Source: Alisma plantago-aquatica
Taxonomy: Eukaryota > Streptophyta > Magnoliopsida > Alismatales > Alismataceae
Assembly (NCBI GenBank): GCA_963693085.1
Contig: OY856411.1
Coordinates: 115,126,767-115,190,766 of the forward strand
DNA: 64,000 nucleotides
Reading direction: 5' to 3'
The notes beneath the pieces are model-generated. The model was not told the origin of the DNA. It ran no database searches and worked only from the letters and a program-made list of their open reading frames with translations. The position numbers were made by a program, and so were the translations under genes. Shown one piece after another: positions 58,260 through 64,000 of this stretch. Every line of letters begins with the position of its first letter. Position 1 is the stretch's first letter.

Positions 58260-59200
58260 TGATACTACAGGCATATAGTGTCGGTTGGTACAAAAAAAAC
58301 ATCACCACTGGTAAGGTCTTTCTAATAAAAAAACATGGGTACCACTTCTATTATAATGTCCATTTATGTATTAAACCAACATCTTAGATAGCCCATGAAA
58401 TTCAATTTTTCATTAGAAAATTTAGTTATACCCATATTTCTTCATTTGTAAGAAACCATAAAAAAACCCTTCTTGCGAAAAAAACTGCCTCCAAAATTTC
58501 TCTATGGTCGATTTTCACATTAGAAACTGATGTCATTGATCAAGTACACCGCAAAAAGTTTTTCTTCCAAAAATTCTTTGTTGTCGACTTTTTTCTAAAA
58601 GAACCGATAACAAAAGGTTCCTTCCATGTGACCCACAAAGCATATCTCCCCACAAATTAGCTTATGACATTGGTGGGCAACTAACGCCTAAAGTCTTGTT
58701 GAGGTTGCCTTTTTTATTAGGGATAATTACATTTGAAGTCAATTTTTTGGTGGGTAAACAACAATAGAGATTGAGATATGGCGTCATTTTTTTTGTTGGA
58801 AATTGATTACTACAGTCTTATCAAAATTAACATTTTTAGTAGAGATAAGTACATGTGGCATCAGTTTTCTAGTGGAAAACCAATGACGTAGAGTAATCTA
58901 TTTCATCAGTTTGTTGCTAGAAAGTAAGACAAAAGTCTCAGTGAGGTTGGCGGTTTATATTAGGGATAAGCATATATGGCGTCAGTTTTTGTTGGAAAAC
59001 TAACTACAAATATTTACAAATGGTGTCAATCTTTGTTGGAAAACCGACGTCTAAACTATTAGTGAGGTTGGCATTTTTTATTATGAATAAGTACATTTGG
59101 CATCAATTTTTTTGTGGAAAACTGATGATAGAGGTTGAACTATGGCCTAAAATTTTTACTACAATCGATGACTAAAGTTTTAATTTTCAGTCTTATAAAA
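58260..59200. repeat. CACTA-2 subterminal repeats, degenerate
   Basis: About ten weak copies of a unit with GGCGTCAGTTTT or TGTCGGTTGG and partner AAAACCGACG or AAAACTGATG occur at spacings of roughly 60-120 bases. They match the CACTA-1 arrays with many changes. Confidence 0.65.
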
Positions 59201-59239
59201 CAACCATTAACCAAGTCTTACTTATTATCACATGTGAAA

Positions 59240-59700
59240 CCCACATTTCTTTGTTTCAAAATGTGACATGGTCTTTCTTCCCCCTAACTCTCATTTCTTT
59301 GTTAATGCTCTGGTCATTCCCCTTCTACAGATGTTGTTCCTCCTCATTTGGCAATTCCTCCTCTGTTGTTTCTCCTCCTCAATTTGTCACCCTCTACTTC
59401 TTCTCCAACCCTTGCAACCATCCTTTGTCATTGTTAGAGCTCTAGAGCCCCTGATGTCCATCACACCTCTACTATTGTATCTCCTCCACCCCTTTCCAGC
59501 ACTCCTCTGATGCTCCTCCTCGGCTAGAACCTCCGCCGCCACTATTGCCTCCTTCTCCTCAGCCATCATTGTTTCTCCCTCAATTGTTGGAGTAAGAGGT
59601 ATCTCATATACCTTCCCCCATTCTCCTGCTCCGCATCCTTACCCTCTCATTTCCGCCCCTCTCCTCCTTCTCTTGTTCAACTTCTTCTCAGATATAGCGA
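59240..59700 (+). other. CACTA-2 CT-rich leader
   Basis: Strongly pyrimidine-rich plus strand (for example TCCTCCTCTGTTGTTTCTCC), in the place of the GC-rich leader of CACTA-1. Frames (59251-59510) are low complexity and not taken as genes. Confidence 0.55.
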
Positions 59701-60084
59701 ACTTTTTTATGAATGTTAGGGTTGACAAGTAAGCACATTCTTTTATTTGAAATTAGTACCGAATCTTCCTTTGTTTTCTATGTGAAGTGCATTGTTTATT
59801 GTTAGCAATTTAAATGTTAATATTGATATATAAGTGCATTTTTGGTAAGAAAATTATGATGAAACTTCCTTTATTGTCTATGTTAAGTGTGTTATCTATT
59901 ATTATCAATTCTAAAGTTAATATCGATAAAAAATCAAATGTTTAAATTAATACAATAAAGTTGATATGAATTTCTCTAAATTAACTTGATTTACAGAAAA
60001 ATTAATATATAAATTTACCTGATTCACCCTAAACCCTAAACTTCTAAACCGTAAACCTAATTTTATAAACCCTAATTCATATAG

Positions 60085-60347
60085 TCTATTGCACTAGAAA
60101 CCCATCCAAGATTTACTCATTAGGACAAAACCTTGGATAGACCCCAGTTTGGGACTATTATTGAACAATTTATATCACTTATGATGATGTATATAATGTG
60201 TATTTGATTTCAAGAAATTTTGGCATGATTTCCCCTTTTGTTCTTCGGGTACATATGTAGGTGCATATTTGCCCATCTCCATCAGTGTAGTTAGAGAACA
60301 GTGGGAAAATCCTACCAAAATTTCTTGAAATCGAATATACATTATAC
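60085..60347. repeat. CACTA-2 leader hairpins
   Basis: Arms 60190-60247 and 60292-60347 are inverted copies (TTTCAAGAAATTTTGG and its complement). The small hairpin unit with CCAAGATTTACTCATTAGGA lies at 60108-60145. Both match the CACTA-1 leader (20833-21077). Confidence 0.8.
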
Positions 60348-60507
60348 ACTTATCAGTGATATTAAGTGCTCAAGAATGGAATAGGTGTCACACATTCATG
60401 AATATGAATTCTAATAAATGATAATGGCTCAATTCAAACATATTTTATTCTAATATTGACTTTTAGCTAACACCTGATTTAATACATGTATCCCATCTAA
60501 TCATAGA

Positions 60508-63138
60508 ATGGATCGATCTTGAATGTCCATTTTAGATTGATACACTTTGGAGTTAATTATTGGTCTTGATCAGTTTATGAAATTTGTGGAGGAAAATAGT
60601 AAACAACATAGATATAGGTTTTACTATCCATCTAGGAATTGTAGTAACATGTTGAAAATCGACATTGTTGATTAAATCAAAATTCATCTCGTGTGCAATA
60701 GGATTAAATAGGGATACACAACACAGTACTAGCATGGTAAGATTCCTACTACGACATAATTAGATGTGGATAGAAGTACTTGTTTTGAAGAAGAAATTGC
60801 CGAAAATGATGTGATGTGATCCACCTTCCTGATACTTAGATGTGGATAGAGACATGGCTGATGTGTTGCTAGATAGTTGTGGGGTGAATTCTATTGTGGG
60901 GTGAATTCTATGGATCCACCTTCTTTTTTTAGAAACATTGTACATGATTAAGAGAGAGTGCCATAATTAGGTTTTACTAAGTTTACAAAGTTGAGAATTG
61001 TGTTGAGATTGTATATTTTAAATTCTAACAACAGATGAAGCAACAAAAGCTTCACGTCTTTATTGTCTTTTTTGAAAGAAATTCTTCCTAAATGCAACGA
61101 GCTTCTATCCTCAACATATTAATTAAAGAAAATGTTGTGCCAAATTGGAATGGTGGATAAGAAAATACATGCATTTGTGAATGATTGTGTTCTATTTCAA
61201 AAGGACTATATCAATTTAAAAGGTTGTCCAAAATGTGGGGCATCGAGGTACAAAATGACGATTTTGGGAAAGCCCAAAACTGGCTCTCTTGCTATGGTAG
61301 TGTGTTGTCTACCTACAATACCATAGTTTCAATGCTTGTTTGCCAATACCATGGATGAGAAAATTTTGTCTTGGCATGTAGAGGGAAAAAAACAATGATG
61401 GGATCCTATAACATGTGTCTAATTCCCCACAATGGAAGAAAATAATTTATTGAACCCTAAATATGGTAAAGTAGTCTGGAATCTAAGACTTGAGCTTTAT
61501 ACTGATGGGATGAATCCATACAACACAATATTCAACCAATATAGAACTTGTGATGTTATGATTGTTATATACAATCTTCCTCCTTAGTTGAGTATGAAAA
61601 ATAAGTAAGTCATGTTGTCCTTGTTGATATTGGGCCTCAAACAACCTAGCAATCATATTGATGTTTTTTTATTGAACCATTGATTGATGACTTAAAGAAA
61701 CTATGGGGAGAGGGTGTGATGACCTATGATGCTTTGTGTAATGATACAATTTGTTTTCATGCTATGTTTTTATGCACTATTAATAAATTTCCAGCACATG
61801 GTAATTTGTCTAGATACAACATAAAATGATCCAAAGTATGCCCCATATGCGAGGAGAATATTGATTCATATGATTAAAACATGGAAGAAAGATTGTATAT
61901 CTTTTTTATCGAAAGTTTCTTCCAAATATTCATCCTTCCTGAAAATTAGATGTGGATAGATACATGGTTAATGTGTTGCTAGATAGTTGTGGGGTAAATT
62001 GTATGGATCCACCTTCCTTATTTAGAAACATTGTGCATGATTAAGAGAGAGTGTCATACTTAGGTTTTACTAAGTTTACAAAGTTGAGCATTGTGTTGAG
62101 ATTGTATACTTTAAATTCTAACAATAGATGAAGCGACAAAAGCTTCATGTCTTTATTGTCTTTGTTGAAAGAAATTCTTCCTAAACGCAATGAGATTCTA
62201 TCCTCAACATATTAATTAAAGAAAACGTTGCACCCAATTGGAATGATGGCTAAGAAGATACATGCATTTGTGAATGATTGTGTTCTATTTCAAAAGGACT
62301 ATATCAATTTAAAAGGTTGTCCAAAATGTAGGGTGTCGAGGTACAAAATGATGATTTCAAGCAAGCCCAAAACTGGCTCTCTTGCCATGGTAATGTGTTG
62401 TCTACCTACAACATTGTAGTTTCAATGCTTGTTTGCCAATACCATGGATGAGAAAATTTTGTCTTGGCATGTAGAGGGAAAAAAACAATGATGGGATCCT
62501 ATAACATGCGTCTAATTCCCCACAATGGAAGAAAAATAATTTATTAAACCCTATGGTAAAACAGTCTGGAATCTAAGACTTGAGCTTTGTACTGATGGGA
62601 TGAATCCATACAACACATTAATCAACCAATATAGAACTTGTGATGTTATGATTATTATATACAATCTTTCTCCTTGGTTAAGTATGAAAAATAAGTAAGT
62701 CATGTTGTCCTTGTTGATATTGGGCCTCAAACAACCTAGCAATCATATTGATGTTTTTTTCTTGAACCATTGATTGATGACTTAAAGAAACTATGGGGAG
62801 AAGGTGTGATGACCTATGATGCTTCGTATAATGAGACAATTTGTTTGCATGCTATGTTGTTATGCACTTTTAGTAAATTTCCAGCACATGGTAATTTGTC
62901 TAGATGCAACATAAAATGATCCAAAGTATGCCCCATATGTGTGTTGGTATGCTGAATTTTTAGAATTCCCACATTTTTTCCATTCTCGTATAGATGACAA
63001 AGAGTACCATAACATGTGTGATGACCCTAGTTCATTGTCATCTAGCTTAACAACATCGAATTTTGAAGCTAACACTGACTTCTATCTACGTGGATATCAC
63101 ATTAAAGGAATATTAATTGAACAAACATCCAACAAATA
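60508..63138 (+). pseudogene. CACTA-2 TNP2 transposase remnant
   Basis: ATG at 60508 gives MDRS, a stop in place of Trp, then MSILD, and further on GLDQFMKFVEEN and YRFYYPSRNCSN, the transposase-associated domain. The zinc-like region IHAFVNDCVLFQKDYINLKG appears twice (61165 and 62260) because of a tandem duplication. The core (MNPYNT, a PPWLSMKNK-like stretch, LKKLWGEGVMTYDA) is also present twice. It jumps from the CPIC motif (about 62930) to the C-terminal end (FEANTDFYLRGYHIKGILIE, 63060-63125), so most of the C-terminal half is deleted. Stops are frequent. It is an old, dead copy. Confidence 0.85.
60824..62938. repeat. 1.1 kb direct tandem duplication in CACTA-2
   Basis: Unit 1 is 60824-61933 and unit 2 is 61934-62938. 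Both begin CCTTCCTGA and run collinear to GCCCCATATG. Unit 2 is cut short by the deletion that joins it to the TNP2 C-terminus. Confidence 0.88.
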
Positions 63139-63398
63139 ATAGAGCCATGCATTTTATTTTTTGAATGCTAGATGTGCATTTTACATTCTTTATTACAGTT
63201 ATATATGCTTCATATTTGGCATTTAAATTTTACATTATTTATCACTTATATTACATTATTAAATCTATATATGTTGCATGTGGTTTTGATAAGACATTTT
63301 TGTAATTTATTCGAGAAACATGTGTATTTCTAACTATAAATGGATTGATTTAAGTATTGTTAGTAGGTATATAGGTCACATTCTTTGACTATTTTTAG

Positions 63399-63900
63399 AT
63401 GGTGTCTGACTGTGAGGATGAGCACCATGATGATGTGCATCATGAGGATGTGCACCATGATGATGTGCATCGTGAGGATGAGCACCAAGACAAAGTAAGT
63501 TGTATTGTTTTATAACATAGATGTGCATTTTACATTCTCTGTAATAAATATTATATAGATGTGCATTTTGCATTCTTTATCACTCATATGTGTTTCTTGA
63601 CAAGTTTAGAATGATCATCCAGAGAATGTGGACCATGAGGGTCTTACTATATTTCTAGACGAACATCACAATATTGCACAAAGAAGAGACATCACCTTGA
63701 TGAGCAAGTTAGTAGCATAGAGGGGTTAAGGACCATAGCTAGCTGTTGACTTTGATGATGCAAGAAATCCTATTAGGAAGTATCATAGCACTTTTCAGCA
63801 ATATCTAGGGGTGCTTACTCGTAGAAAAGTGGATATAACAATAGAATCTTGGCATAAAGTTTATCCTTCCAAGAAAGGCTACATATGGAAGGACACGTGT
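63399..63900 (+). pseudogene. CACTA-2 second gene, first two exons
   Basis: Exon 1 (63399-63494) follows TTTTTAG and ends before GTAAGT; it encodes 32 residues, MVSDCEDEHHDDV onward, rich in Asp, Glu and His. Exon 2 (63610 to about 63900) matches the CACTA-1 exon at 16834-17118: RRDITLMSKLVA, DFDDARNPI, a YHSTFQQYLGVLTRR-like stretch, WHKVYPSKKGYIWKDTC. It has three in-frame stops, and the donor site GTGAGT of CACTA-1 is altered. The rest lies beyond the window. Confidence 0.8.
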
Positions 63901-64000
63901 GATATATTATTCTTTTTAAAGATATTCACAATTCTATTTTATAAATATGCCATTAAGTATATGAAATACAGAGCATATTTGATCATGATGAAAAACCACA
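63901..64000. other. Intron-like tail of CACTA-2 at window end
   Basis: AT-rich sequence following exon 2; nothing further can be assigned. Confidence 0.4.

Larger units (their letters stand above)
58260..64000 (+). mobile_element. CACTA-2: decayed CACTA relative, cut by window end
   Basis: It has the same order as CACTA-1 in opposite orientation: a block with degenerate GTCGGTT and AACCGACG motifs (58260-59200), a CT-rich leader (59240-59700), a foldback (60190-60347), a TNP2 gene from ATG at 60508, then the Asp/His-repeat exon (63399-63494) and the next exon of the second gene (63610 onward). No terminal CACTA repeat could be confirmed at the left; a degenerate ACTGATACTACAGG lies at 58258. 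The element contains a 1.1 kb tandem duplication and a large internal deletion. The right end is outside the window. Confidence 0.8.

Noticed and set aside
58199..58300. CACTATC and ACTGATACTACAGG as possible left terminal repeat of CACTA-2
   Set aside because: Too degenerate to set an exact end, and no target duplication can be checked because the right end is outside the window. Only an approximate start is given.
1..64000. Host gene, tRNA, rRNA, or defence-type gene cluster
   Set aside because: I looked on both strands and found only transposon-derived coding sequence. No tRNA clover pattern or rRNA conserved core was noticed by eye; a tRNAscan and Rfam run would settle this.

Overview
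The window comes from a plant nuclear genome, almost certainly a large flowering-plant genome. The evidence is the transposon content: a CACTA (En/Spm) DNA transposon with a TNP2-type transposase, Athila-type Ty3/gypsy elements with the Asp-tRNA-like primer site, a Ty1/copia element, a plant L1-type LINE with a C-terminal RNase H, and two long-LTR elements with no coding capacity. The sequence is AT-rich, and every coding stretch I could assign belongs to a transposon. I see no host gene, tRNA, rRNA or CRISPR array, and I cannot name the species.

Layout. 1-10097 is a non-autonomous LTR element (LARD-1, LTRs about 3.4 kb) whose left end lies outside the window. It sits inside the reverse-transcriptase gene of a copia element. 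The copia pol remnant is 10098-11450 and its 3' LTR starts near 11465. That LTR is split by a complete CACTA transposon (13049-22865, 14-bp terminal inverted repeats, AGG target duplication) and resumes at 22869. 24061-52782 is one Athila-type element on the minus strand with a TCCTC target duplication. Its 3' LTR is split by a LINE (24593-38781, 15-bp target duplication with one mismatch), and the LINE is split by a second non-coding LTR element, LARD-2 (25623-34568). The Athila internal region holds gag, protease, RT, RNase H and integrase remnants, plus an extra ORF with an Ulp1-like (C48) segment. 54.8-57.7 kb holds an older Athila-like remnant (protease and an ATHILA-type ORF, no RT or integrase). 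58.26 kb to the window end is a second, decayed CACTA relative on the plus strand, cut by the window edge.

How the parts work together. The window is two nested stacks: copia with LARD-1 and CACTA-1 inside it, and Athila with a LINE inside it and LARD-2 inside the LINE. CACTA-1 has clean ends but at least five coding lesions, so it could move only if another copy supplied transposase. The two LARDs keep LTRs, a primer site and a polypurine-like tract but encode nothing, so they would depend on proteins from elsewhere. No coding region in the window is intact.

I did not find a clearly new biological system. The best candidates for follow-up are a foldback leader shared by the two CACTA copies, the Ulp1-like ORF in the envelope position of the Athila element, a 235-bp module shared by the LINE 5' end and the Athila interior, and a GC-rich block carried in the LARD-2 LTRs.
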